The position numbers were made by a program, and so were the translations under genes. Source: Nitricoxidireducens sp046726235 (GTDB lineage: Bacteria; Pseudomonadota; Gammaproteobacteria; Burkholderiales; Rhodocyclaceae). From it: 64,000 nt of DNA. The stretch lies in NCBI GenBank assembly GCA_046726235.1, contig JBKPAD010000010.1, positions 620,001 to 684,000 of the forward strand, given 5' to 3'. The notes beneath the pieces are model-generated. The model was not told the DNA's origin. It searched no databases and was given only the letters and a program-made list of their open reading frames with translations. Of the stretch, positions 52,216-60,545 are shown piece after piece (within the stretch, counting starts at the first letter, position 1; every line of letters starts with the position of its first letter).

Positions 52216-55200
52216 GCGCCGAGTTCGACGTGTTCGGCTGCGAGCTTGAGGGAACCAACCTCATCGAGGCCTCGGCCGGCACCGGCAAGACCTGGAACAT
52301 CTGCGGCCTCTACCTGCGCCTGCTGCTCGAGCGCGAGCTCGACGTGCGCGAGCTGCTCGTCGTCACCTTCACGAACGCCGCGACCGCCGAGCTGCGCGAA
52401 CGCATCCGCACGCGCATCGTCGAGACGCTGGCCTGGCTCGGCGGCACGGCGGCCGGCGGCGGCGATCCCTTCGTCGCCCAACTCGTCGATGCCATCGAGC
52501 GACGCGGCACGCTCGACCGCGACACCATGCGCCGCCGGCTCGACCTCGCGCTCGAACGCTTCGACGAAGCCGCGATCTTCACCATCCACGGCTTCTGCCA
52601 GCGCGCGCTCGCCGATGCGCCCTTCGCCGCGCGCCTGCCGCTGACGCTCGAACTCCTGCCCGACGACGGCGATGCGCTCGCCGAAGCCGTGCGCGACTTC
52701 TGGCGTCACCACGTCGCGAGCGACGCGCTGACCTCCGAGCTTGCCGCCTACCTGGTGCAGAAGAAGGATTCGCCCGAGCGCTGGGCGGCCCTGCTCAAGC
52801 GCCGCCTCGCCAAGCCGCTGGCGCACACGCGCTGGCCGGAAGACCTCGACGAGGCCGACGAACTTCCCGGCGCCGAACTCTCCGCCGCCTACATCGCCGC
52901 GCGCGAGCTCTGGCACGCGCAGCCCGAAGAGGTGCTCGCCGTCCTACTCGCCACCGAGGCGCTGAACCGCACCAGCTACAGCGAGGAAGCGATCCGCCAG
53001 GGCGCGCGCGAGTGGGACGCCTTCTTCCGCTGCGGCGACGCGCTGGCGCCGCTCGACCGCAAGTCCAAGGCCTGGCTCTACTCGGCCGGCAACATCGCGC
53101 TGCGCCTCAAGAAGAACCAGACCGCGCCGATGCACGCCTTCTTCGACGCCGCCGAAACCTTCGTCGCCCTGCGCGTGCGCATCGACCGCGCGCTCGAGCG
53201 CGCGCGCCTGCGCCTGCTGCAGCGCCTGCTCGACGAGGCCGGCGCGGCGCTGCGCGCGAGGAAGCGCGAGCAGCGCGTCGTCTCCTTCGACGACATGCTC
53301 TACAACCTCTGGGAGCGCCTGCACGGCGGCGACTGCCCGTGGCTGGCGCCGGCCGTCCGCCAGCGCTTCCCGGCCGCGCTGATCGACGAATTCCAGGACA
53401 CCGACCCGCTGCAGTTCGCGATCTTCCGCGCCGTCTATGGCGGCAGCGAGGCGCCGCTGTTCTACGTCGGCGATCCCAAGCAGGCGATCTACCGCTTCCG
53501 CCACGCCGACCTGCACACCTACCTGCGCGCCAAGCGCGAGGCGCGCGCCACGTATTCGCTGGCCGAGAACCAGCGCTCGTCCGCCGGCCTGATCGCCGCG
53601 CTCAACACGCTGTTTGCCGCCAACGCGCGCGCCTTCATGCTCGCCGACCTCGGCTACGTGCGCGTCGGCGTCGGCGCCAAGCCGCGCAAGGTTTTCGCCG
53701 ACCGCAGCGCGCCGCGCGCCGACCTCCAGCTCTGGACGCTGCCGAACGCCGGCCGGCCGCTCAACCGCAGCGACGCCAAGGCCGCCGCCGCGCAGGCGAC
53801 GGCCGCCGAGATCTCGCGCCTGCTGGCGGCCGCCGCCGCGGGCGAGGTCGCGCTCGACGGCCGGCCGCTACGCTCCGGCGACATCGCGGTCCTCGTGCGC
53901 AGCCGCGCCGACGGCGCGCGGGTGCGCGACGCCCTCGCCGCATTGAACATCGGCAGCGTCGAACTGGCGCAGACCAGCCTCTGGCGCACCAGCGACGCCG
54001 AGGAAGTGGCGCGCGTGCTCGCCGCCATCCTCGAGCCGAACCGCGAGCGCCTGCTGCGCGCCGCGCTTGCCACCGAACTGCTCGGCGTCGATGCCGCCGG
54101 CATCGACGCCCTGGCGCAGGACGAGGCGCGCTGGATGGATCACGTGCTGCGCTTCGCCGCCCACCGCGACACCTGGCGCACGCGCGGCGTCGGCGTCATG
54201 CTGCGCCGCCTGCTCGACGCCGAGGGCGTGCCGGCGCGCATGCTCGCGCGCCCCGACGGCGAGCGCCGCCTGACCAACCTGCTGCACCTCGCCGAATGCC
54301 TGCACCAGGCCGCCGAGACGCATCGCGCGCCCGACGCCCTGCTGGCCTGGCTCGAAGCGCGCCGCCGCGAAGGCGTCGCCGACGAGACCTCGCAACTGCG
54401 CCTGGAGTCGGACCGCAACCTGGTCCAGATCGTCACCATCCACAAGTCGAAGGGCCTCGAGTATCCGGTGGTGTTCTGCCCCTTCCTCTGGGACGGCCAC
54501 ATGACGGCGGGCGCGCGCGGCGAAGGTCTCGAATACCACGACGCGCAGGGCGACGCGGTGCTCGACCTGCGCGGCGAAGCCGTCGAGGCCGACGAGATCG
54601 CCGCCATCAAGCAGTCGCTGCGTCTCGAAGATTCGGCGGAAATGCTGCGCCTGGTCTACGTCGCGCTGACGCGCGCCGTGCATCGCTGCTACCTCGTCGC
54701 CGGCTGCTACGAGAAGAGCCGCGCCCTGACCGAGAGCACGCGCAGCCTGCTCAACTGGCTGGTCGCCGGCAACGGCCGCGAGCCCGCCGCCTGGTTCGAC
54801 GCCAAGCTCGGCCCCGAGGAAATCGAGGCGGCATGGACGCGCCTCGCCGACGCCTGCGCGCATGTCGGCATCGCGCCGCTGCCGACCGAGCCCGGCGTCC
54901 CGCTCGCCGCCGAACGCCCCGCGCCCGGCTCGCTCGCCGCGCTGCCGCCGCCGGCCGCGATCCCCGAAGGCTGGCGCATCGGCAGCTACAGCTCGCTCTC
55001 CTACGGCGCCGCGCACGAGAACGCCGCCAGCGACCACGACGCGCGCACCGCGCGCACACCGGCGAGCGCGCCGCCGAACCTGCCGCCCGACGACATCCTG
55101 CGCTTCCCGCGCGGCCCGGCGGCCGGCGACTGCATCCACGCCGTCATGGAGCGCGTCGACTTCGCCGATGCCGCCGGCTGGCCCGCGGCGATCGGCCACG

Positions 55201-55823
55201 CGCTGCGCGCCTTCCCGCAGCGCGCGCCAAGCGATGCCGCCGCGCGGCTGCCGAAGATGCTCGCCAACCTCCTCGGCGACCTCGTGCAAACCGAGCTCGC
55301 GCCCGGCCTGCGCCTGGCCGCCGTGCCGAGCGCGCGCCGCCTGACGGAACTCGAATTCTCGCTGCCCGTCGGCCGGCTCGCCGACCACGACGTGAACGCC
55401 CTGCTGCGCGACCACGGCTACGCCGCGCCGCGCCTCGGCTTCGGCGCGCTCGAGGGCTATCTGAAGGGCTTCATCGACCTCGTCTTCGAGCACGACGGCC
55501 GCTGGTACCTGCTCGACTGGAAATCCAACCACCTCGGCTTCGAGCCGCGCAACTACGCGCGCGACGCGCTCGCCGAGGCGATGCGCGAGCACGGCTACCA
55601 CCTGCAATACCTCCTCTACGCCGTCGCGCTGGAGCGCTACCTGAAGCGGCGCCTGCCCGGCTACGACCCCGCGACGCACTTCGGCGGCGTGCTGTACCTG
55701 TTCGTGCGCGGCGTGCGCCCCGACTGGCGCCAGGACGACGGCACGCCGACCGGCGTGTTCTTCCATCGCCCCGATGCCGGCACGATCCGCCGCCTCGATG
55801 ATCTGCTCGGCGAAGCGCCGTGA
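52212..55823 (+). CDS. recB: Exonuclease V subunit RecB
   Basis: A 1,203-residue SF1 helicase-nuclease. Walker A is EASAGTGKT (19-27) and the helicase motifs include VVTFTNAATAELRERI, IDEFQDTDPLQF, GDPKQAIYRFRHAD and TIHKSKGLEYPVVF. The C-terminal nuclease domain has LLDWKSNHLG with Asp1102 and Lys1104, so the nuclease is intact. The start is GTG at 52212, overlapping recC by four bases (GTGA). It is followed not by recD but by a regulator-like gene. Confidence 0.96.
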   Translation: MSAEFDVFGCELEGTNLIEASAGTGKTWNICGLYLRLLLERELDVRELLVVTFTNAATAELRERIRTRIVETLAWLGGTAAGGGDPFVAQLVDAIERRGTLDRDTMRRRLDLALERFDEAAIFTIHGFCQRALADAPFAARLPLTLELLPDDGDALAEAVRDFWRHHVASDALTSELAAYLVQKKDSPERWAALLKRRLAKPLAHTRWPEDLDEADELPGAELSAAYIAARELWHAQPEEVLAVLLATEALNRTSYSEEAIRQGAREWDAFFRCGDALAPLDRKSKAWLYSAGNIALRLKKNQTAPMHAFFDAAETFVALRVRIDRALERARLRLLQRLLDEAGAALRARKREQRVVSFDDMLYNLWERLHGGDCPWLAPAVRQRFPAALIDEFQDTDPLQFAIFRAVYGGSEAPLFYVGDPKQAIYRFRHADLHTYLRAKREARATYSLAENQRSSAGLIAALNTLFAANARAFMLADLGYVRVGVGAKPRKVFADRSAPRADLQLWTLPNAGRPLNRSDAKAAAAQATAAEISRLLAAAAAGEVALDGRPLRSGDIAVLVRSRADGARVRDALAALNIGSVELAQTSLWRTSDAEEVARVLAAILEPNRERLLRAALATELLGVDAAGIDALAQDEARWMDHVLRFAAHRDTWRTRGVGVMLRRLLDAEGVPARMLARPDGERRLTNLLHLAECLHQAAETHRAPDALLAWLEARRREGVADETSQLRLESDRNLVQIVTIHKSKGLEYPVVFCPFLWDGHMTAGARGEGLEYHDAQGDAVLDLRGEAVEADEIAAIKQSLRLEDSAEMLRLVYVALTRAVHRCYLVAGCYEKSRALTESTRSLLNWLVAGNGREPAAWFDAKLGPEEIEAAWTRLADACAHVGIAPLPTEPGVPLAAERPAPGSLAALPPPAAIPEGWRIGSYSSLSYGAAHENAASDHDARTARTPASAPPNLPPDDILRFPRGPAAGDCIHAVMERVDFADAAGWPAAIGHALRAFPQRAPSDAAARLPKMLANLLGDLVQTELAPGLRLAAVPSARRLTELEFSLPVGRLADHDVNALLRDHGYAAPRLGFGALEGYLKGFIDLVFEHDGRWYLLDWKSNHLGFEPRNYARDALAEAMREHGYHLQYLLYAVALERYLKRRLPGYDPATHFGGVLYLFVRGVRPDWRQDDGTPTGVFFHRPDAGTIRRLDDLLGEAP

Positions 55824-55837
55824 ACCACACCGACCAG

Positions 55838-55857
55838 TGTTGGCATCGTTGCCAACA
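55838..55857. repeat. Perfect 20-base dyad after recB
   Basis: TGTTGGCA and TGCCAACA flank a 4-base TCGT loop, 14 bases after the recB stop. It could be a hairpin that shapes the recB 3' end, or the operator of the small DNA-binding gene that follows. There is no T-run. Confidence 0.6.
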
Positions 55858-55942
55858 TCTACGACAATGAACGGCCAAAGGGCACGAGAAACTGATCGAC
55901 GATTTTCTCCGCGACGTCGAAGACAGGAGAGCGAAACCATGA
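55848..55942 (+). pseudogene. Probable remnant of a TumE/DUF6516-like toxin gene
   Basis: Two short frames here look like the debris of a DUF6516 (TumE-type) toxin. VANIYDNERPK (55848-55880) resembles the family's central 'YDNERGKGD' motif; then, shifted by one base, HEKLIDDFLRDVEDRRAKP runs from 55883 to a TGA at 55940, resembling the C-terminal 'LI.DF..DV' helix. The TGA overlaps the ATG of the next gene by four bases, exactly as in an intact two-gene unit. Most of the toxin body is missing and there is a frameshift. This rests on recalled family patterns, so it is tentative. Confidence 0.4.
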
Positions 55943-56298
55943 GAACCGCGACGATTCATATCCGCAAGGCGAGCGACGCCCTGGGGGCAGCGCGAAACGG
56001 ATTCCTTGCCGCCTGGAAGACAGGCGAGTACCAGGGCGAGCATTTCGACTTCGAGTCTCCTGCCGCCCTGTTCCGCGTGCTCACGCCCAAGCGCTGGGAG
56101 CTGATCGAGTGCCTGCAGAAGGCCGGCCCGCTCGGTGTCCGCGCCCTCGCGCGCGCCCTCGACCGCGACGTCAAGCGCGTCCATGACGATGCAGCGGCGA
56201 TGATCGAGGTCGGGATGATCGAGAAGACGCCGGACGGCAAGCTGGTGGTGCCGTTCGACGAAATTCGCGCCGACTTCGTGATGAGATCGGCCGCATAG
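55939..56298 (+). CDS. HVO_A0114-type winged-HTH DNA-binding protein (antitoxin-like)
   Basis: A 119-residue protein. SPAALFRVLTPKRWELIECLQKAGPLGVRALARALDRDVKRVHDDAAAMIEVGMIEK is a winged helix-turn-helix with the HVO_A0114 family pattern. Members are usually the antitoxin-like partner of a small toxin encoded just upstream. Here only a toxin remnant precedes it, with a stop/start overlap. It lies between recB and recD on the same strand, within the expected recBD operon. It may have become an orphan regulator. Its start ATG at 55939 follows AGGAGAG. Confidence 0.8.
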   Translation: MRTATIHIRKASDALGAARNGFLAAWKTGEYQGEHFDFESPAALFRVLTPKRWELIECLQKAGPLGVRALARALDRDVKRVHDDAAAMIEVGMIEKTPDGKLVVPFDEIRADFVMRSAA

Positions 56299-56344
56299 GC
56301 ACGCAGCAAGAGCGCGGCACGAGGTTCGACGGCATGTTCCCTTC

Positions 56345-58141
56345 ATGAGGCGCGACGCCGACAAGCTGCTGGCCGAGTCCTTCGCCGCGCGCGCCGCCGC
56401 TTGGGCGCGCCAGTGCGGCGCCGACGATGCGGCCGCGGACCTCGCGCAACGCGCGGCCTCCGCGGCCAGCCTCGCGACCTCGTCGGGCCATGTCTGCGCG
56501 CATCTCGCCGATCTCGGCGACGAGCCGGACCTGCGCGAACGCCTGCTCGCCTCGGGCGTCGTCGGCACGCCCGCCGCGCCGGGCGCGCTGCCGCTGATCC
56601 TCGACGACGACGGCCGGCTCTATCTCCACCGCTACTTCGACTACGAGCGCCGCCTCGCGCGTCGCCTGTGCGCCTGCGGTGCGGCGCCGCTTGCCGACGA
56701 AGCGGCGCTGAAGGTGCGCCTCGACGCGCTGTTCGCCGCCAACGCCGCGCGCCTCGCCGGCCGCGTCGACTGGCAGAAGCTCGCCGCCGCCAATGCGTTG
56801 CTCGGCCGCCTGACGGTCGTCAGCGGCGGGCCGGGCACCGGCAAGACGACGACGGTGGTGAACCTGCTCGCCTGCCTCGTCGAGCAGCAGCCGGATTGCC
56901 GCATCGCGCTCGCCGCGCCCACCGGCAAGGCCGCCGCGCGCATGATCGACGCCATTCGAAAGCGCGCCGCGGAACTGCCGGTCGCCCTGCGCGAGCGCCT
57001 GCCGCAGGAGGCGCACACCGTGCATCGCCTGCTCGGCGCCACCGCCGAGGCCGGCCGCTTCCGCCACGACGCCGAACATCCGCTGGCGATCGACGCGCTG
57101 GTCGTCGACGAGGCCTCGATGCTCGACCTCGCGCTGGCGACGAAACTCTTCGAGGCCGTGCCGCCCTCGGCGCGCATCGTCCTGCTCGGCGACAAGGACC
57201 AGCTCTCCGCCGTCGAGTCGGGCGCCGTGTTCGCCGAACTCGGCGCCGATCCGTCGCTGACGGCGGAACGCGCCGCGCGGCTCGCCGCGCTCTGCGGCGT
57301 CGACGCGAACCAATTGCCGACATCGCCGACGAACAGCGGCATCGCCGACAGCGTCGTCTGGTTCCGCGACAACTTCCGCTTCGCCGCCGACTCCGGCATC
57401 GGGCGGCTGGCCGCCGACATCAACGCCGGCCGCGCCGACGAGGCGGTGCAATGGCTCGCGTCCGGCGCCGACGCCGCGGTGCGCTGGCTCGCCGACGGCG
57501 GCGAGGCGCCGGCCGAGGAGACGCTCGCCGCCATCGACGCCGGCTACGCCGTTTATCTCGCCGCCATGCGCGAGGGCGATCGCGACGCCGTCATCAAGGC
57601 CTTCGACCGCTTCCGCGTGCTCTGCGCCACGCGCAGCGGCGAGCGCGGCGTCGAAGCGCTGAACCGCAGCATCGCCCGCCGCTTCCGCCGCGCGCTCGCG
57701 CATCCGCTCGATGCCGGCGAACCGGCGCAGTGGTATCCGGGCCGCCCGGTGATGGTGCTGCGCAACGACTATGCGCTGCGCCTGCACAACGGCGACATCG
57801 GCATCGCCCTCCCCGGCGCCGACGGCCGCCTTGCCGTCTGCTTCCCCGACGCCGAGCACGGCCTGCGCGAGATCGCCCCCGCGCGCATGCCCGAACACGA
57901 AACGGCCTTCGCGATGACCGTGCATAAATCGCAGGGCTCGGAGTTCAACGAAGTGCTGCTGATGCTGCCCGCGGAACCAAACCGCGTGCTGACGCGCGAA
58001 CTGATCTATACCGCCGTCACGCGTGCGCGCAGCCGCGTTACGTTGGTCGGCGCCGCAGAAGTGATCGCGCATGCGATCGAGGCGCGCACGGAGCGGCATT
58101 CGGGGCTATTGGCGCGACTTGTCGAGGCAGATGTACGTTAG
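56345..58141 (+). CDS. recD: Exonuclease V subunit RecD
   Basis: A 598-residue SF1B helicase. Walker A is SGGPGTGKTTT (about 159-169), with later motifs VDEASMLDLALATKLFEAV, LGDKDQLSAVESGAVFAEL, the C-terminal AFAMTVHKSQGSEFNEVLLML and TAVTRARSRV. RecD is the fast 5'-3' motor of RecBCD. It starts 46 bases after the HVO_A0114 gene, so it is probably transcribed with recCB through the insertion. Confidence 0.96.
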   Translation: MRRDADKLLAESFAARAAAWARQCGADDAAADLAQRAASAASLATSSGHVCAHLADLGDEPDLRERLLASGVVGTPAAPGALPLILDDDGRLYLHRYFDYERRLARRLCACGAAPLADEAALKVRLDALFAANAARLAGRVDWQKLAAANALLGRLTVVSGGPGTGKTTTVVNLLACLVEQQPDCRIALAAPTGKAAARMIDAIRKRAAELPVALRERLPQEAHTVHRLLGATAEAGRFRHDAEHPLAIDALVVDEASMLDLALATKLFEAVPPSARIVLLGDKDQLSAVESGAVFAELGADPSLTAERAARLAALCGVDANQLPTSPTNSGIADSVVWFRDNFRFAADSGIGRLAADINAGRADEAVQWLASGADAAVRWLADGGEAPAEETLAAIDAGYAVYLAAMREGDRDAVIKAFDRFRVLCATRSGERGVEALNRSIARRFRRALAHPLDAGEPAQWYPGRPVMVLRNDYALRLHNGDIGIALPGADGRLAVCFPDAEHGLREIAPARMPEHETAFAMTVHKSQGSEFNEVLLMLPAEPNRVLTRELIYTAVTRARSRVTLVGAAEVIAHAIEARTERHSGLLARLVEADVR

Positions 58142-58324
58142 AGCCACCACCAGAAGCAGACACCCACTCTGATCAACGGAATCAAAGCATAATGCGGCAC
58201 GAATAGATGTCGACGACGGAAGGCATTTTCGACGTCAATATGCAGACCGGTGGATTCGTTGAATTGCTGTTAGCCCCAGCACGCACTCCATCCCACACTT
58301 TTGCTCTGTCTCAAGGATTCATTC
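58142..58324. other. 183-base AT-richer intergenic stretch
   Basis: Between recD and the P-loop ATPase gene. Base composition falls visibly here and stays low into the ATPase gene, marking the edge of an accessory patch. I found no convincing promoter, repeat or small gene in it; AAGGA lies a few bases before the ATPase start. Confidence 0.5.
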
Positions 58325-59788
58325 ATGTCATCGAATAACCCGCTTCAGTTGCTAAGTTTTGGTGAAGTAGATGCCGAAAGTGACGCCCGTCTAGCCGACT
58401 TCTTTGTCGACACGGGCGTCATGAGGCGCCTCGGAGATGGTTCCCGACAGTTTGTTATTGGACGCAAAGGATCGGGAAAGACAGCATTGTTCCAGCAAGC
58501 ACAAAAGGAACTTCGGGGCAGTCACGTTATTTCGATGGAGTTCTCTGAGTATGCCTGGGAGCAGCACAAGGCTGTAAAGGAGCTGGGCCTTCCAGCCGAA
58601 GGCATGTACACCGCATCCTGGGTGTTTACGTTCCTCATTGCGTCCTGCAACACCTGGCGACGATCTCCCAATCCGGATATCGCCAAGCCAGCTCAGCAGG
58701 TCTACGAACGCATATTTGGTGCAGAGAACACTGGCACTCTTGACGCGCTCTTTGACAAGCTGAAGCGTCTCCGCAAGCTTGACTTGCCTAATGCGGGCGA
58801 CTTCGGCGGCCTCGGCGGATTCGAACTGGATGATGCCCCGGATGGTCAGTGCCTTGCGAGAGCTGCCAATCTTTGGAATCAAAAGCTTCTAGAGTTGGCT
58901 GACACCGTGTATCGCCTTGAGCCCACGACAATATTGATTGATCGGCTCGATGATGGATGGGACGCGACTCCCGAGATCAAGGACATGCTTGCAGGGGCCA
59001 TTAAGGCGGCACGATCATTGAACCTTCGATATGGCCGAGACAACAGTCCGCGCCCAGTCATCCTTTTTCTTCGTAGCGACATCTACTCCGAACTTAACTT
59101 CAACGATAAGAACAAGATCTCCGGGGGCATTGAGTACCTTGAGTGGGATGATGAGCAACTACTGTTGATCATCCGTCAGCGCATCGCTAAATCTCTCGGA
59201 GTCGCGATTGCTGACGCCTGGGAGGCGGTCTTCTCGCCCGAGCAGATGCGACAACGAGCTTTTATCAGCTCATATATTCTGAAACGCACGATGCAACGTC
59301 CTCGAGACATCATCTCCTTTTGCAAGTTCTGCCGGGATGCAGCGGTCAAGGAAGAACACATGCGTATCGAAACTGCCGACATCTATGAAGGCGAAGTTGG
59401 GTACTCAAGACATGTGTTCGACGAGTTGACTGACGAAATTCATAAGCAGATTCCGGACTTTGCCTCACTGTTTAAATCACTACGCCTGCTAGGTTATACG
59501 CGCTTCAAGTTTCCGTCTTGGTTGGCTGCTGAGCGGCGGCTACAGCCAGCCATGACCGAAGAGCTCGCTGGGCAGCGCCTCAAGACTCTCTTCGACTTCG
59601 GTGTTATTGGCGTGCCTAAGGTGGGTGGCCGAAAAGGCGGCTCAACGTTTGAGTTTGCGTATCAGGACAGGTACCTCGATCCGCGATTTGATTCAGACCT
59701 TGTCGTACATCCATCACTCCGAAAGAACCTCTCGCTTCGGGATGCAACTGCGGAAGATCCTGATCAACCGCTAGGAGATGAGGATTAG
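58325..59788 (+). CDS. Orphan P-loop ATPase (Sll1717-like)
   Basis: A 487-residue protein. RQFVIGRKGSGKTALF gives Walker A GRKGSGKT at residues 46-53; a Walker B-like TTILIDRLDD ends at Asp206. A helical C-terminus includes a winged-helix-like region (LFDFGVIGVPKVGGRKGGSTFEF). The plan fits the Sll1717 group of P-loop ATPases, proteins of unknown function frequently near defence genes. Codon use and G+C are unlike its neighbours (its first full line of sequence is 42% G+C by my count), which suggests horizontal acquisition. There is no partner in the same direction other than a toxin-antitoxin-like pair. ATG at 58325 is preceded by AAGGA. Confidence 0.65.
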   Translation: MSSNNPLQLLSFGEVDAESDARLADFFVDTGVMRRLGDGSRQFVIGRKGSGKTALFQQAQKELRGSHVISMEFSEYAWEQHKAVKELGLPAEGMYTASWVFTFLIASCNTWRRSPNPDIAKPAQQVYERIFGAENTGTLDALFDKLKRLRKLDLPNAGDFGGLGGFELDDAPDGQCLARAANLWNQKLLELADTVYRLEPTTILIDRLDDGWDATPEIKDMLAGAIKAARSLNLRYGRDNSPRPVILFLRSDIYSELNFNDKNKISGGIEYLEWDDEQLLLIIRQRIAKSLGVAIADAWEAVFSPEQMRQRAFISSYILKRTMQRPRDIISFCKFCRDAAVKEEHMRIETADIYEGEVGYSRHVFDELTDEIHKQIPDFASLFKSLRLLGYTRFKFPSWLAAERRLQPAMTEELAGQRLKTLFDFGVIGVPKVGGRKGGSTFEFAYQDRYLDPRFDSDLVVHPSLRKNLSLRDATAEDPDQPLGDED

Positions 59789-59820
59789 TGCGAACGGCTG
59801 GACTAGTCAGAAGATATCAA

Positions 59821-59839
59821 GGGACAGACCTCATTTTCC
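59821..59839 (+). repeat. GGGACAG repeat, left copy
   Basis: Begins GGGACAGACCTCATTTTCC. A related copy lies at 60353 in the same orientation. Together they bracket the DUF4160/DUF2442 pair. The motif resembles repeats that flank REP-type mobile units, but no transposase is present. Confidence 0.45.
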
Positions 59840-59857
59840 GGACACGTATCATTTCCC

Positions 59858-60097
59858 ATGAGTCCAACCGTATTTCGTGAAGGCGGTTTCCGGTTCTACT
59901 TCTTCTCGCGGGAAGAGCCGAGAATGCACGTACACGTCCAGGGGCAGACTGGCGAGGCCAAGTTCTGGCTTGAACCGGCGATCGAGTTGTCGCACCATAC
60001 CGGTCTGTCTTCGCGCGAGCTCGGCGACGCCCTTCGCCTTGTCCAGGAACACGAAAATGACATTCGCAGCGCTTGGCGCAAGCATTTCTCCGGTTGA
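59858..60097 (+). CDS. DUF4160 protein (putative toxin-like partner)
   Basis: A 79-residue protein: PTVFREGGFRFYFFSREEPRMHVHVQG is the conserved DUF4160 N-terminus, with E-P-.-H-.-H-V, followed by AKFWLEPAIELSHHTGLSSRELGDALRLV and a C-terminal helix. The family commonly precedes DUF2442 genes, as here, and is regarded as a toxin-antitoxin-like pair, although its activity is not established. The next gene starts inside its 3' end (41-base overlap). Confidence 0.85.
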   Translation: MSPTVFREGGFRFYFFSREEPRMHVHVQGQTGEAKFWLEPAIELSHHTGLSSRELGDALRLVQEHENDIRSAWRKHFSG

Positions 60098-60326
60098 GGT
60101 AACGAACATCTCCCAGCACGGGTTCTGGGTGTTGCTGAACGATGAGGAACTGTTCCTGCCGTTCGCGGAATTTCCGTGGTTCCGCGACGTCGCCGTCGGC
60201 AAGATTCTTCATGTCGAGCTGCCGTCGCCGGATCACCTCTACTGGCCGGAGCTGGACGTCGATCTGGCTGTCGAGTCCATACGGCATCCCGAGCGCTTCC
60301 CGCTGGTCAGCCGAGTGGGTACCTGA
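60057..60326 (+). CDS. DUF2442 protein (putative antitoxin-like partner)
   Basis: An 89-residue protein: VTNISQHGFWVLLNDEELFLPFAEFPWFRDVAVGKILHVELPSPDHLYWPELDVDLAVESI matches DUF2442 throughout. ATG at 60057 gives a 41-base overlap with DUF4160, which requires translation in a second frame and indicates tight coupling. Pairings of this kind are catalogued as probable toxin-antitoxin modules; which partner is toxic is not shown. Confidence 0.82.
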   Translation: MTFAALGASISPVEVTNISQHGFWVLLNDEELFLPFAEFPWFRDVAVGKILHVELPSPDHLYWPELDVDLAVESIRHPERFPLVSRVGT

Positions 60327-60352
60327 CCGCAGTCAGCCAGACGGCATTCTCA

Positions 60353-60370
60353 GGGACAGCCCCGTTCTCC
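60353..60370 (+). repeat. GGGACAG repeat, right copy
   Basis: Begins GGGACAGCCCCGTTCTCC, an imperfect match of the copy at 59821 (GGGACAG identical, then a CC and a TT/TC-rich run). It lies 26 bases after the DUF2442 stop. Confidence 0.45.
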
Positions 60371-60403
60371 TGCTTGTGAGACAACGGGTTCCCAGTCGAC
60401 GAT

Positions 60404-60427
60404 CATTTTCGTGGCGCCACGAAAATG
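60404..60427. repeat. 24-base perfect palindrome
   Basis: Each half is CATTTTCGTGGC, giving full two-fold symmetry with GGCGCC at the centre; three more bases on each side pair after one mismatch. No spacer loop, so it is more likely a dimer-binding site or element end than a terminator. It lies 118 bases before the ABC-F gene. The 220-base gap it sits in holds nothing else but the right repeat. Confidence 0.8.
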
Positions 60428-60545
60428 GTCGAGACCAGCAACGGTGACCGCTTCGGCTGGTGCGTCGCTTCGCCGCGCGCGAGATATTCCCGGCACCAAC
60501 GGCGCGAGCCTTTATCATGCGCCTCCCCCGCGAAAAGCCTCCCCG

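Noticed and set aside
58142..60430. Insertion sequence or prophage in the low-G+C patch
   Set aside because: No transposase, integrase, target-site duplication or phage gene is visible.
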